Below are positions 16,512-16,793 of a DNA stretch of 16,793 nt, piece after piece. Source of the DNA: Acanthaster planci. Taxonomy: Eukaryota > Echinodermata > Asteroidea > Valvatida > Acanthasteridae. How positions within the stretch are numbered: position 1 is the stretch's first letter; each line of letters opens with the position of its first letter. The notes under the pieces were generated by a model. The model did no database searches, was not told where the DNA came from, and worked only from the letters and a program-made list of their open reading frames with translations. The DNA is taken from NCBI RefSeq assembly GCF_001949145.1, contig NW_019091634.1, forward strand, positions 295,694 to 312,486, read 5' to 3'. The position numbers and the translations under genes are program-made.

Positions 16512-16572
16512 GGACCACGACCTCTTACAGTTGTTAGAGAAATGGGGTTTGAGCCCCTTGATGGGCGTGTTC
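16504..16572 (+). CDS. First exon of a SAM-domain gene (N-terminal half of the domain)
   Basis: The ATG opens a frame reading MAADHDLLQLLEKWGLS and PLMGVF. The segment LL-x-KWGL-x-x-L-x-x-x-F is the first half of a SAM domain. The frame closes soon after; a donor can be placed at TTC|GTAGGT (phase 0) or four bases later at GTAG|GTTAGG, so the exon would splice to a partner beyond the window. The start lies in an ATGGCGGCGG context with an NRF1-like site upstream, as in a genuine promoter-proximal first exon. The C-terminal half of a similar domain occurs at 5237-5338 in the wrong order to be its partner, so the family has at least two members here. SAM domains mediate protein association; the full protein cannot be told from this piece. 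Confidence 0.5.
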
Positions 16573-16576
16573 GTAG

Positions 16577-16793
16577 GTTAGGATTGTACATTTTATGGAT
16601 TATCACGATAAGGCCAGAGCGTGTGTGCCTGACTGAAAGCTGATTTAGCACATCTGCTCAATGACATGAATGAGAAAAGGGACATCGGGCTCACACTTAC
16701 GGCTAGCGGCGTGCAGCCTATGCCTGTGCATTGCGCACGCTGTATATAGGCTAGGCATGAGTGATTGCTGTAGGCCTAGACAGTTAACTGTTT
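16577..16793. other. Presumed first intron of the SAM gene, to the window end
   Basis: No further exon recognised. It holds an NRF1-like sequence (16731-16740) and a TAGGCCTA octamer (16771-16778). Confidence 0.35.

Overview
The window looks like an AT-rich intron/exon landscape from an animal nuclear genome, probably a marine invertebrate. Four things support this: introns with GT/AG borders, a decayed LINE-type reverse transcriptase, non-coding elements with inverted repeats, and short extracellular-domain exons with matching phases. The palindromic octamer TAGGCCTA occurs four times. An invertebrate deuterostome such as a lancelet, sea urchin or acorn worm would fit, but the sequence alone does not fix the species. 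No bacterial gene organisation, rRNA or tRNA gene, or CRISPR array was seen.

Main result: the minus strand carries a chain of exons that I read as one large, incomplete mucin-like gene that probably runs out of the window on both sides. In transcript order: Thr-rich exon F (15485-15438), Thr-rich exon E (14947-14813), a 27-bp microexon (14297-14271), a Cys-rich TIL-like exon (9547-9252), a Cys-rich E-like (VWC-like) exon (8199-8073), a near-identical second E-like exon (4052-3926), then Thr-rich exons D (2759-2523), C (2224-2099), B (1859-1674) and A (1492-1328). Every Thr-rich exon is flanked by phase-1 introns at both ends, so each can be added or lost without breaking the frame. The TIL-like exon runs from phase 1 to phase 0 and the E-like exon from phase 0 to phase 1, so together they form a symmetric two-exon cassette. 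The second E-like exon has no TIL-like partner in the window, and its duplicated segment ends two bases before an ambiguous base (N at 4568). This suggests a lost exon or an assembly fault.

Two segmental duplications shape the locus. R (3432-4566 and 7581-8714) carries the E-like exon and is recent: the exon copies differ at 2 of 127 bases. P (2714-3400 and 15440-16119) carries part of Thr-rich exon D or F, the intron upstream of it and a 154-bp fold-back element; it is clearly older.

The plus strand holds unrelated material, mostly broken: a LINE reverse transcriptase remnant (71-1197), a possible tyrosine-recombinase remnant (4773-4874), the 3' half of a SAM-domain coding sequence (5237-5338), a zinc-finger-like pseudogene (5395-5907) running into a tandem array of about 190-bp units (5908-6897), and at the right edge the apparent first exon of a SAM-domain gene (16504-16572) with NRF1-like and YY1-like motifs. 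A less AT-rich stretch (about 10560-13330) holds broken minus-strand frames, one part of which faintly resembles a Ty3/Gypsy-type Gag. The remaining sequence is intron or intergenic DNA in which I recognise nothing.
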